This document shows, piece by piece, positions 36,265-45,498 of a DNA stretch of 64,000 nt. Numbering within the stretch: position 1 is the stretch's first letter; the number at the start of each line of letters is the position of its first letter. The notes under the pieces were generated by a model, which saw only the letters and a list, made by a program, of their open reading frames with translations, did not search any database and was not told the origin of the DNA. Made by a program: the position numbers and the translations under genes. The stretch comes from CAZRIE01 sp964600075 (GTDB lineage Bacteria > Bacteroidota > Bacteroidia > Flavobacteriales > Flavobacteriaceae): the NCBI GenBank assembly GCA_964600075.1, contig CAZRIE010000005.1, positions 1-64,000 on the forward strand. The letters are read 5' to 3'.

Positions 36265-36505
36265 TTTATTCTGTGAGTTAGTGCAAACAATTAGAAGCCA
36301 CGCAAGACCTTATTTTGATAAAAATAAACCTTGAGATAAGTTTATGTGTCCTGCACAGTACTGGTAAATGATATTAGTTGAAATTTTTATGGGGTTAAAA
36401 GTAATCTCAAACGGTATAGTACAGGATGCTTTTGGGTAGAAAGCCGGTTAATATTGTCTTATCAAGCCGTATTCTCATTTTTCACAACTAAAAGGTAGAA
36501 CACCG

Positions 36506-39274
36506 ATGAAGACTAAACTTACTATCCTGTTAATTGCCCTATTAACTCTTGGCAATTCCTATTCTCAAAATACGGGGTCAAATTCACTTTCCATAGAGGA
36601 ACCCAAAGTCGAGTACCACAAAAATCCTGAGGGCCTTGATGTCCCAAAACCTAGATTTAGCTGGATTTTAAATGGGGAAGGCCGTAGTAGATCACAGTCT
36701 TCATATCAAATTATAGTGGCCTCCTCCATGGATAAACTTTTGGATAGCCAAGCAGATGTTTGGGATAGCGGCAAAGTGAATACCAACCATAGCAATCAAA
36801 TCGAATTCGACGGAATTCCATTAGTGTCAGATTCAAAGTATTATTGGAAAGCAAAAGTTTGGGACGAATCGGGGAATGCATCCGAATGGAGTGCACCGGC
36901 CCATTGGTCAATGGGGCTTCTGAAATTTTCAAATTGGAAAGGGCTCTTCATAGGTCATGACGTAGGTTATAACAAAACCGATAAATATGACAGTTTATAC
37001 CTTCCACCTGCCAGATATCTGCGCAAATCATTTACGCTAAATAAGAAAATAAAAAAAGCAACGGCCTATACTACGGCCTTGGGTCTTTATGAACTGCGCT
37101 TGAACGGCAACAAGGTTGGGGATGCTAATTTTCTACCGGGATGGACGGACTACAACGAACGTTTATATTACCAGACTTTCGATATTACCGAAAGCTTACA
37201 AGATGGTGAGAACGTAATCGGGGCGGTTATTGCCGATGGTTGGTACGCAGGTTATATAGGGTACGCTCTTCTCGTACGTTTAGATAAGGTCAGGGAATTC
37301 TATGGGGTGAATCCGTCCTTTATGGGGCAGGTACACCTAGAATATCAAGACGGTAGCTCTGAGATTATAGCTTCGGACCGCTCTTGGAAATCGAAAGAAG
37401 GGGCCATCCGCGAAGCGGATATTATTATGGGCGAGACCTATGATGCCCGGCTCGAAAATTCAGGTTGGGACGGTCCGAATTATGATGATACCGACTGGAA
37501 GACCCCTAAAGTCTACACCTATCCTAATGGTCAGCTTCAGACGCATCCCGGTACTTTAGTCAAGAATACCGAACGTTTAATACCTATAAACATTACAGAG
37601 CCCGAGCCGGGAACTTATGTTTTTGATCTAGGCAAGAATATAGCAGGTATTGCGTCGCTAAAAGTTCAAGGACCAAAAGGAACTAGAGTGCAGCTTCGTT
37701 TTGGGGAAATTCTTAAAAGGGATGGCAACATACAGACCGAAAATCTTCGAAAAGCAAGGGCCACGGACACCTATATTTTAAAAGGGGGTGGTGTCGAAAA
37801 TTGGCAGCCAAAATTCACTTATCACGGTTTTCAATATGTAGAAGTTACCGGATATCCGGGAAAACCAACTTCAGATGCCATTACCGGACTTGTCTTAAGT
37901 TCCATCGAAACTGACGCAAGTACGTTCAGTGCTTCTAATCCAATGAACAATACCCTTTTCAAAAATATCAAGACAACGCAAAGCGCGAACTTTTTTGAAA
38001 TACCTACGGATTGCCCACAACGCGATGAACGTTTAGGATGGACGGGAGATGCCCAGACGTATATGCGCTCTGCCACTTATAATGCTGATGTGGCTGCTTT
38101 TATGACCAAGTTCTTGGTTGATTTGGATGATGCCCAACGGTGGTATGGGGCCTACCCAAATTTCGCCCCTTTTCCGTATTCAAGGCCCAATCAATATGCC
38201 CCGGCATGGATGGATGCAGGAATTATAATTCCCTATAACATGTACAAGGTCTATAACGATACCCGCGTTTTGGAATACATGTACGCCGGAATGGAAAAGT
38301 TTATGCAGTTTCAAGAAGATGCCAGCACAGACTATTTGCGGCCAGGTGGAGGAAACAATTGGGGAGATTGGCTTGCGGTCAACGAAGAGACGAGCCATGA
38401 TTTTGTAGGGGCTTCGTTTTACGGCTACGATGCCAAGCTAATGGCTGAAATGGCCGAAGCATTGGGAAGAACGGAAGACGCTACAAAGTATAGGAGTCTG
38501 TTCAATAATATTAAAAAGGCCTTTGCCCAAAAGTATATTTTAAACAGCGGTAATACCTCTGAAGATACCCAGACCACTTATGCACTAGCCCTATATTTCG
38601 ATTTATACCCAGACGATTTAGCAAAAAAAGGAGCTGCTCGATTAGCAGAAAAAATAAAGAAAAACGGATTCAAATTTTCAACGGGTTTCCTAGGTACCAA
38701 ACATGTAATGTTGGCCTTGTCAAAATATGGGTATAACGACATCTCTTATAAAATCTTCCAGCAGACCGAATATCCAAGTTGGGGGTATTCCGTAGAAAAT
38801 GGAAGTACATCTATTTGGGAGCGATGGAACAGCTACACCAAAGATGATGCTGAGAACTCCGACATCAATGCCAAGATGAATTCGTTTAGCCACTATGCTT
38901 TTGGTTCGGTCGCGGAATGGATGTTTCAACATGCCGTGGGTATCGATACCGAAGATGCTGGGTATCGCAACATTATCATAAAACCTGCTATTAGTAAAGA
39001 GATGAATTATATAAATGGAAGCTATAAAAGTATCAACGGCACTGTTTCTTCTGCATGGAACTGGAAAGGGAACAAATTGATTATGAACGTTGAGATTCCT
39101 GTGAATACTACTGCAAAAGTGTATATTCCAACAGCAAAAATTTCCGATATTAAGGAAGGGAATAAAAGTATATCCAAAATACCGTCAATTAAGATTTTGG
39201 AATCCAAGGAAAAGGAAACTATTCTTGAAATTGGTTCGGGAGCGTACTCCTTTAGTGCTAAAGTGGTAATGTGA
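36506..39274 (+). CDS. Alpha-L-rhamnosidase, GH78
   Basis: A 922-residue secreted glycoside hydrolase (signal MKTKLTILLIALLTLGNSYSQ). The domains run in order as an N-terminal Fn3-like stretch (PRFSWILNGEGRSRSQSSYQ), rhamnosidase N-domain (LYELRLNGNKVGDANFLPGW), a concanavalin-like sandwich (YVFDLGKNIAGIASLKVQGP), the six-hairpin catalytic barrel, then the C-terminal sandwich. The catalytic signature DCPQRDERLGWTGDAQ falls at about residues 502-517, with the acid residues intact. GH78 removes terminal alpha-L-rhamnose by inversion. It is followed by a sulfatase gene. This pairing suits a sulfated rhamnose-rich substrate such as ulvan or another algal glycan; the polymer is an inference. Confidence 0.9.
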   Translation: MKTKLTILLIALLTLGNSYSQNTGSNSLSIEEPKVEYHKNPEGLDVPKPRFSWILNGEGRSRSQSSYQIIVASSMDKLLDSQADVWDSGKVNTNHSNQIEFDGIPLVSDSKYYWKAKVWDESGNASEWSAPAHWSMGLLKFSNWKGLFIGHDVGYNKTDKYDSLYLPPARYLRKSFTLNKKIKKATAYTTALGLYELRLNGNKVGDANFLPGWTDYNERLYYQTFDITESLQDGENVIGAVIADGWYAGYIGYALLVRLDKVREFYGVNPSFMGQVHLEYQDGSSEIIASDRSWKSKEGAIREADIIMGETYDARLENSGWDGPNYDDTDWKTPKVYTYPNGQLQTHPGTLVKNTERLIPINITEPEPGTYVFDLGKNIAGIASLKVQGPKGTRVQLRFGEILKRDGNIQTENLRKARATDTYILKGGGVENWQPKFTYHGFQYVEVTGYPGKPTSDAITGLVLSSIETDASTFSASNPMNNTLFKNIKTTQSANFFEIPTDCPQRDERLGWTGDAQTYMRSATYNADVAAFMTKFLVDLDDAQRWYGAYPNFAPFPYSRPNQYAPAWMDAGIIIPYNMYKVYNDTRVLEYMYAGMEKFMQFQEDASTDYLRPGGGNNWGDWLAVNEETSHDFVGASFYGYDAKLMAEMAEALGRTEDATKYRSLFNNIKKAFAQKYILNSGNTSEDTQTTYALALYFDLYPDDLAKKGAARLAEKIKKNGFKFSTGFLGTKHVMLALSKYGYNDISYKIFQQTEYPSWGYSVENGSTSIWERWNSYTKDDAENSDINAKMNSFSHYAFGSVAEWMFQHAVGIDTEDAGYRNIIIKPAISKEMNYINGSYKSINGTVSSAWNWKGNKLIMNVEIPVNTTAKVYIPTAKISDIKEGNKSISKIPSIKILESKEKETILEIGSGAYSFSAKVVM

Positions 39275-39420
39275 CTACATAATAACAAGATGACCGTGGG
39301 GAAATAATAAGGAATTTTATAAGATGTGCCTCCAAAAATCCCCATGTTGTCTAAATTAGAGTTTAAATAATTAAGAATAGTTTGAACAAAGGAACATACA
39401 GAACTCAATCATCAAGGTAT

Positions 39421-40944
39421 ATGAAAGACTTCAATTATTTAATTCTTATTGCGACAATAATCGTATTAAGTGCATGCGGGGAGAAAAAGGAAACCGTTGA
39501 GCCGGAAAAAAAGGGGCCACCCAATGTGCTGTTCATTGCTGTAGATGACCTGAATAATATGTTAGGTGTTTTAGATGATTATTCCCATACGAAAACGCCC
39601 AATATAGACAGATTGGCTTCTAAGGGAGTTGTATTTTCCGATGCCCACTGCCAAGCTCCATTATGCGGCCCCTCTAGGGCATCTTTGATGACAGGTCTAC
39701 GACCCTCGACTACTGGTATTTATGGTATGATAGATGACAACAAAATTCGTTCGGAAAATCCGGCGACCAAAGATATCGTTATGCTGCCCGAATACTTCAA
39801 GAACAACGGGTATCACACCATGGGCATCGGCAAGTTGTTTCATAGCCATGCTCCTGATGGTGTTTTCGATGAATCCGGTGGCAGGGTAAAAGGATTTGGT
39901 CCTCTTCCAAAAGAACGCTTTGTTTGGGACGGTTTTGGAACATCAGATAGAAAAAACTATGGTAGAACCAGTACCGATTGGGGCGCTTTTCCGGAAGCCG
40001 ATTCACTGATGCCTGATCATCAATCGGTCGATTGGGCAAAAAATCGTCTTGACAAAAAATATGACAAACCCTTTTTTATGGGAGTCGGCTTTTTACGAGT
40101 TCATGTGCCTTTATATGTGCCTCAAAAATGGTTTGATATGCATCCGTTAGATAGTATAAAAACTATGCCGTACAGAGCAGATGATTTAAATGATGTGCCA
40201 CCCATTGCATTACAAATTAACGATCTGCCGATGATGCCCTCAACGGATTGGGCTATCGAAAGTGGCGAGTGGCCGAAAATCATTCAAGCCTATTTGGCCT
40301 GTATCAGTTTTGTAGATTATGAAATAGGTCGATTGTTGGATGCTCTTGAAAATAGCGAATATGCTGACAACACGGTCATTGTAATGTGGTCGGATCACGG
40401 ATATCGTTTGGGAGAGAAAAGCACGTTTGCCAAACACGCCCTTTGGAATACGGCCACCAACGCCCCATTATTGTTTTCTGCCCCCAGCCTTCCAAAAGGA
40501 AAAGTTATCGATGAACCCGTAGAAATGCTTTCTATCTACCCTACTCTTTTGGAATTGTGTGGGCTTCCCGCTTATGATCGAAACGAAGGTAAAAGTTTGG
40601 TGCCAAACATGTTAGGCCAGACTGCGAAAGAAACCGCCATAGCGATAACAACTTTTGGCATGAACAATCATACGGTGAAATCCGATCGCTTCCGGTACAT
40701 TCAATATGAAGATGGCGGTGAAGAATTTTACGACCATAACAACGACCCGAACGAGTTTACGAACCAAGCAAAAAATTCCGATTATAAAGATGAAATAAAT
40801 GCTTTGAAAGGGTATCTGCCAAAAACGAATGCGACTTGGGATCCCAATTCTTCGTATACGTTTCAACCCTATTTTGTTGAGCAAAAAGCAAGAACCAGTG
40901 GTTCTGATGGAACTCCTGTAGAGGTTATTGGAGCACCACAATAA
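39421..40944 (+). CDS. Type I sulfatase lipoprotein (iduronate-2-sulfatase-like)
   Basis: A 507-residue arylsulfatase-type enzyme. I start it at the ATG at 39421, which gives a lipoprotein signal (MKDFNYLILIATIIVLSAC); an upstream TTG at 39382 would push the signal inward. Metal-binding Asp pair VDDLNN lies at about 42-43, and the formylglycine signature CGPSR (C82 to R86) keeps the Cys needed for modification. WSDHGYRLGEKSTFAKH carries further ligands. It resembles iduronate-2-sulfatase and S1_7-type enzymes. It follows GH78 in the same direction, with 146 bp between, suggesting joint desulfation and cleavage of a sulfated glycan. The maturase is not in this window. Confidence 0.9.
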   Translation: MKDFNYLILIATIIVLSACGEKKETVEPEKKGPPNVLFIAVDDLNNMLGVLDDYSHTKTPNIDRLASKGVVFSDAHCQAPLCGPSRASLMTGLRPSTTGIYGMIDDNKIRSENPATKDIVMLPEYFKNNGYHTMGIGKLFHSHAPDGVFDESGGRVKGFGPLPKERFVWDGFGTSDRKNYGRTSTDWGAFPEADSLMPDHQSVDWAKNRLDKKYDKPFFMGVGFLRVHVPLYVPQKWFDMHPLDSIKTMPYRADDLNDVPPIALQINDLPMMPSTDWAIESGEWPKIIQAYLACISFVDYEIGRLLDALENSEYADNTVIVMWSDHGYRLGEKSTFAKHALWNTATNAPLLFSAPSLPKGKVIDEPVEMLSIYPTLLELCGLPAYDRNEGKSLVPNMLGQTAKETAIAITTFGMNNHTVKSDRFRYIQYEDGGEEFYDHNNDPNEFTNQAKNSDYKDEINALKGYLPKTNATWDPNSSYTFQPYFVEQKARTSGSDGTPVEVIGAPQ

Positions 40945-41008
40945 AACCGGTATCGATTGATTTTAAATACTAATTAATGTGAGTTCGATAGCGTTACACT
41001 ACCACATA

Positions 41009-44000
41009 TTAGTTTTTTGAGTCTATTTCCTTCCGTTTGGCTTTTTTGAACGAGTCAATATTTTGGAAGGTCGGTTCATCGAGACTTCTCGGGTCAGGTT
41101 TCAATGCTACCTTCCTAGATTGGATAACGCTCATACTAAAGTGTCCGAACTCTTCGGTTATCCTCCCGTAGCAAGTATATACACCACGGCTATGAATGGG
41201 GTATTTGTCCACTACATCCGGAAAATGTACCGCATCGAAATACTGGCCGTCTAAATCGACAAATGTACTTAGGCGCATATTCTGCCCTCTGTTGGTCGTA
41301 TTGAACCGCGTATTGACCAAAATGCCATACAGTAGCATGTTTCTGTGTTTATATTTTGGCATGTCCTCGACCTTTAGATTGCTTTTTAAATCCTCAGAAA
41401 TCAAATCGAAATAATCATATAGGGTAAACCCCAAAAGTTCCAATTGGTCATAAGCGTTTTCAAGCCAATTGTCATCAAATGAAGGTGTTTTGAACTCGAC
41501 ATGATTCAATTTGAAGAGCATCGGATTTATAGTTTTATTTTTATTTGCCTTTATCTTAAAAATGGCCGACCATAGTAATTCGATTTTCGGAATTTCCGTA
41601 AAACGGAATGCTCCGATGCGTATAAGAATGGCCAATTGTTCTATGCTTATCGAAACGCGATCAATGAAATCATTTAATGAGGTATATAGGCCGTTCAGTT
41701 GTCTTTCTGTAAGTAATCGACGTACCACTGAAGATTCCAAATTTTTGAGAAAACCAAAACCTAAATAGATGTCTTTTCCTTTTATGCTATTCGGGTGATC
41801 GCTTGTATTTATGCATGGCGGATGAATTGTGCCACCGCACATCTTGGCTTCATGAATGTAATGTTCCGTACTGTAGAAGCCACCACCATTGTTCAAGACC
41901 GCTACCATAAATTCCAAGGGGAAGTAGCACTTCAAATACAAGCTTTGATAACTTTCAACGGCATAGGATGCCGAATGGCCTTTCGCAAATGCATAACCGG
42001 CGAAACTTGCGATTTGCTCCCATACCTCAAAGGTCAATTTGTCGGGGTAGCCTTTTTCTCTGCAATTAGTGATAAATTTTTCCTCGACCGCAATAAATTC
42101 TTCCCTTGAACGGAATTTACCACTCATCCCACGTCTGATAACATCGGCTTCTCCTAAGTCCAAACCCGCGAATAAATGGGCGACTTTCAAAACATCCTCC
42201 TGATATACCATGATGCCGTAGGTTTCGGGCATTATTTTTGCTAAAATAGGATGTGCCTTTTTTCGGCGTTCCGGATCCCGATGTCTGCGGATATATTCGT
42301 TCTTCATCCCCGAAGAAGATACTCCAGGTCGAATGACCGAACTAGCGGCTACGAGACCGAGATAATTATTTACCTTTAGTTTTTTCATCAGCCCCCTCAT
42401 AGCTGGACTCTCCACATAATATGCGCCTATTGCCATCCCTTTGCTGAGCATGGTATTGATTCGGGGGTCATTTTTGAATTTGTCTATCTGCGTTATATCT
42501 ATAGGCGGTCGCCCAGGTCGATTTTCGTTAATAATTTCAATGGCATCCTTAATTTTTGCCAACCCCCTTTGTCCTAAAATATCAAACTTGAATATTCCTG
42601 TATCCTCTGCAATGATCATATCGAACTGTACCGTTGCAAATCCCTTGGGAGGTAGGTCAGTTGCCGAATAATAGTAAACCGGTCTGTCTAATATCAATAT
42701 GCCGGCCGAGTGAACACTCAGGTAATTCGGGAAGTTCTCTATAAGTTTTCCATACTTCAAGACCAATTTGGCCATGTCGTCTAAGGTTGATTTGGTATAA
42801 TTGCCTTTGCTCAAAAGGTCGATTTCCGCTTTGGGCAAACCGAAAACTTTCCCCAACTCCCTTACAACAGCACGGTATTTAAATGTATTATAAGTTGCCA
42901 AAAGGGCAACGTTGGAAAATCGTTCGAATATGTATGATGTTATTTCTTCCCTGTCCCTCCAATCAAAGTCGATGTCAAAATCTGGAGGGGAAGTTCGATA
43001 TGGGTTGATAAACCTTTCAAAATAAAGGTCGAGTTCAATAGGGTCTACATCGGTTATGCCGATTATATAGGCAACTATACTGTTCGCGCCACTTCCACGA
43101 CCAACATGAAAATATCCTTGTGATTTGGCATAAAATACGATATCGTGGTTGATAAGAAAATAGGACACGAAATCGAGTTTCTTTATTGTATCCAATTCCG
43201 TTTGAAGTCTTTCCTTAACTTTTTCGCTAGGATCGGGATACCGTTTGTGAAGCCCTTTTTTGCATAGGTCGTTCAATAGTTCAAAATCTTTTTCTTTGGA
43301 TTTCTCGAAAACCTGTTGGTTTTGTGAAATACGACTTTGTCCGAAGCTAAAATTAACATGGCAATTCTCTAAGATATATCTAGTGTTCTCAATAATATGA
43401 GGGAAATCTGCATAGGTGTCCAATAGCGTATCGATAGGTAACATTTTTTCGGTAATGCTCCCTTCTTCGGTCTTTAATAGCTTGCTCAGCAGCATATTAT
43501 TGTCGATTGCCCGAAGTAACCGGTGTGCGTTGAAATCTCTCTTGTTCCGAAATGTTACAGGTTGTTGTATAACCAGCTTATCAGTAAGTTTTTTATAGTT
43601 GGAGAAAGGTAGACGTCTTAGGTTTTCTATAGAAATGCCGATATATTCATTGTTCCTGAATTGCTGCTTATTCGATTGTAGCACTTTTTCAAAAGGATAG
43701 ATGATATAGGTTTCAGGAAGAATGGGGGCTTCCGAAGGTAAGGGAACCCCGTTATGCGAATGATGGGATAAGAACACGTTCAATTCTTTGAAACCTTCAT
43801 TGTTCTTGGCCAATCCTACAAATTGCTGGTCGGGACCATTCCTGAAATCGATGCCGACTATTGGTCGAATATTATGATGCTCTGATTTTCTTATGAAGTT
43901 CAAGCAGGCAGATGTGTTGTTGATATCGGTCAGGGCCAAGACCGTTACATTGTTTCGCTCGGCCATTTTCAGGAGTTCAATTTCCGAAAATGTACCGAAG

Positions 44001-44035
44001 CGTAACGAATAATAGGTGTGGCAATTCAGATACAT
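41009..44035 (-). CDS. Short DNA polymerase III alpha subunit (DnaE2/ImuC-type)
   Basis: A 1008-residue C-family polymerase, far shorter than the replicative DnaE of Bacteroidota (about 1450 residues). This matches the error-prone DnaE2 type used in damage tolerance. An N-terminal PHP domain (MYLNCHTYYSLRFGTFSEIE) is followed by palm residues SPPDFDIDFDWRDREEI (about 351-367) with the Asp pair, and by a C-terminal OB-fold (MLLYGILVNTRFNTT). The usual intein or fused proofreading domain is absent. It starts 3 bp after the Y-family polymerase stop, so the two are one operon with likely coupled translation. The symbol is left blank because the DnaE subgroup is by length and context. Confidence 0.88.
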   Translation of the reverse strand: MYLNCHTYYSLRFGTFSEIELLKMAERNNVTVLALTDINNTSACLNFIRKSEHHNIRPIVGIDFRNGPDQQFVGLAKNNEGFKELNVFLSHHSHNGVPLPSEAPILPETYIIYPFEKVLQSNKQQFRNNEYIGISIENLRRLPFSNYKKLTDKLVIQQPVTFRNKRDFNAHRLLRAIDNNMLLSKLLKTEEGSITEKMLPIDTLLDTYADFPHIIENTRYILENCHVNFSFGQSRISQNQQVFEKSKEKDFELLNDLCKKGLHKRYPDPSEKVKERLQTELDTIKKLDFVSYFLINHDIVFYAKSQGYFHVGRGSGANSIVAYIIGITDVDPIELDLYFERFINPYRTSPPDFDIDFDWRDREEITSYIFERFSNVALLATYNTFKYRAVVRELGKVFGLPKAEIDLLSKGNYTKSTLDDMAKLVLKYGKLIENFPNYLSVHSAGILILDRPVYYYSATDLPPKGFATVQFDMIIAEDTGIFKFDILGQRGLAKIKDAIEIINENRPGRPPIDITQIDKFKNDPRINTMLSKGMAIGAYYVESPAMRGLMKKLKVNNYLGLVAASSVIRPGVSSSGMKNEYIRRHRDPERRKKAHPILAKIMPETYGIMVYQEDVLKVAHLFAGLDLGEADVIRRGMSGKFRSREEFIAVEEKFITNCREKGYPDKLTFEVWEQIASFAGYAFAKGHSASYAVESYQSLYLKCYFPLEFMVAVLNNGGGFYSTEHYIHEAKMCGGTIHPPCINTSDHPNSIKGKDIYLGFGFLKNLESSVVRRLLTERQLNGLYTSLNDFIDRVSISIEQLAILIRIGAFRFTEIPKIELLWSAIFKIKANKNKTINPMLFKLNHVEFKTPSFDDNWLENAYDQLELLGFTLYDYFDLISEDLKSNLKVEDMPKYKHRNMLLYGILVNTRFNTTNRGQNMRLSTFVDLDGQYFDAVHFPDVVDKYPIHSRGVYTCYGRITEEFGHFSMSVIQSRKVALKPDPRSLDEPTFQNIDSFKKAKRKEIDSKN

Positions 44036-44038
44036 AGC

Positions 44039-45253
44039 TTATTGGGTTCGGTGTGCCAAGACCATGGGCGGTTGTCCGTTGAAGGCGTTGTAATGTCTGC
44101 CGATACTTTTTGCACCACCCATCGAAGCGGCACGGATTACTTTGTTTTCCCCATATTTTATTCGCATACGGTCCATCGCATTATAGAGCCTCAACATTTC
44201 TTCGGTATCTTCAAAAAGATTGATTTGGTAGTTTCCTGATGCAAGATTGCTCACTTTAACGCCCACCAACCGAAGTAACATTCTACGTTCATATAATTTT
44301 TCGAAAAGTTCCAACACTTTGGGAACTATAATATGGTCACCGCTTGTGTAAGGAATCTTCATTTGTTTGGAGTATGTGCTGAAATCGGAGTACCGAATTC
44401 TAACACTGATACACGAGGTCAACTTGTTGCCTCTTCTCAGTGAAAAGGCAAGATTTTCGGCCATGGCAGTTAGGGTGGCGTGCAAGAAGTTAATCTTGGA
44501 AGTATCTTTGAACGTACGTTCGGTAGAAATGGAATGCCTATCGTGAAATGGCACGAGTTCCGGACGGTCTATACCATTGGCTCTTCTCCAAATGGTACGT
44601 CCGTGAAGACCGAGTGCGCTGGTCAGCATCTCCAAAGGCATTTCCTGTATGGTCTTGACCTTTGTTATACCCAAACTTCTCAAGGTCTGATAGGTCTTGC
44701 CCCCAACTGATGGTATCCTCTGAATGGAAAGTGGTGCCAAAAACTGTTTCTCCAGCCCATAATCTACCTTTATTTGATTATTGGGCTTGGCAACACTTGT
44801 AGCTACTTTTGATGTAATCTTATTAGAAGACATTCCGAACGAAATCGGTAATCTTGTTTTTTCTATAATGGTATTTCTTAATTCTGTTGCATACCTATAG
44901 CAACCGAAATATTTGTCCATTCCGGTCAAATCTACATAGAACTCGTCAACGCTCGCTTTTTCGAATAGGGGTACGCTATCCGCTATGATTTCCGTAACCA
45001 TATCCGAGAATTCCATATAGACCCCTGCATTGCCTTTGATGACCGTTGCTTCCGGACAAAGCTGACGTGCAAGCTTCATAGGTATTCCAGAACGGATCCC
45101 GTAAGGCCGTGTTTCGTAACTGCAAGCGGACACAACACCTCTGTCACCCGTACCCCCAACCAAAACAGGTCGCTTTAGAAGTTTGGGATTAATCAGCCGC
45201 TCGCAGGATACAAAGAAGGTATCTAAATCTAAATGTAGTATAGTGGAATTCAT
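44039..45253 (-). CDS. Y-family DNA polymerase (DinB/UmuC-like, catalytically intact)
   Basis: A 404-residue translesion polymerase. The start is taken as the ATG at 45253, because a longer frame would begin with a hydrophobic stretch inside the promoter region. Catalytic acids are all present: HLDLDTFFVSCERL (D9, D11) and ASVDEFYVDLTG (D103, E104). ImuB proteins that pair with DnaE2 in other bacteria lack some of these, so this is a real polymerase rather than an ImuB. Helix-hairpin-helix (IQRIPSVGGKTYQTLRSLGI) and little-finger parts follow. It precedes the short DnaE gene by 3 bp. Two dyads overlap its promoter, suggesting damage-inducible control. Confidence 0.88.
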   Translation of the reverse strand: MNSTILHLDLDTFFVSCERLINPKLLKRPVLVGGTGDRGVVSACSYETRPYGIRSGIPMKLARQLCPEATVIKGNAGVYMEFSDMVTEIIADSVPLFEKASVDEFYVDLTGMDKYFGCYRYATELRNTIIEKTRLPISFGMSSNKITSKVATSVAKPNNQIKVDYGLEKQFLAPLSIQRIPSVGGKTYQTLRSLGITKVKTIQEMPLEMLTSALGLHGRTIWRRANGIDRPELVPFHDRHSISTERTFKDTSKINFLHATLTAMAENLAFSLRRGNKLTSCISVRIRYSDFSTYSKQMKIPYTSGDHIIVPKVLELFEKLYERRMLLRLVGVKVSNLASGNYQINLFEDTEEMLRLYNAMDRMRIKYGENKVIRAASMGGAKSIGRHYNAFNGQPPMVLAHRTQ

Positions 45254-45258
45254 AAAAC

Positions 45259-45290
45259 TGGAAAATATCCAAATATATGGAAATATTCCA
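45259..45290 (-). promoter_or_regulatory. Tandem dyad operator over the dinB-dnaE2 promoter
   Basis: Two 13-bp dyads TGGA-N5-TCCA lie at 45259-45271 and 45278-45290 (as TGGAAAATATCCA and TGGAAATATTCCA on the plus strand), with centres 19 bp apart. The space between them is filled by the -7 box TATATTTG, read on the minus strand at 45277-45270. Repressor binding would block RNA polymerase. A LexA-like factor is likely, but no such gene is in this window. Confidence 0.6.
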
Positions 45291-45498
45291 ATAAGTATAC
45301 ACAATCTACTCGTTAAACTTTGTTACGCCTACTTTTTCAAATTTTAGGTGGTGTATGCCTCGTATAAAAAAACTATAATCTTTGGGCATGAGCCCAAGTA
45401 TCCATATTCACAAGAGGCACAATGTCTCGGTGTTACTTGAACTATTTTTTTTAGATATCCCGTGCTTTATGTTTCTTGCCGTACAAACAAAACAAAAT

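Noticed and set aside
39382..39420. Longer start for the sulfatase
   Set aside because: It would be a TTG start that buries the lipoprotein signal; the ATG at 39421 gives a proper signal and lipobox.
45254..45304. Longer start for the Y-family polymerase
   Set aside because: The added hydrophobic residues overlap the operator and -7 box and are not part of the family.
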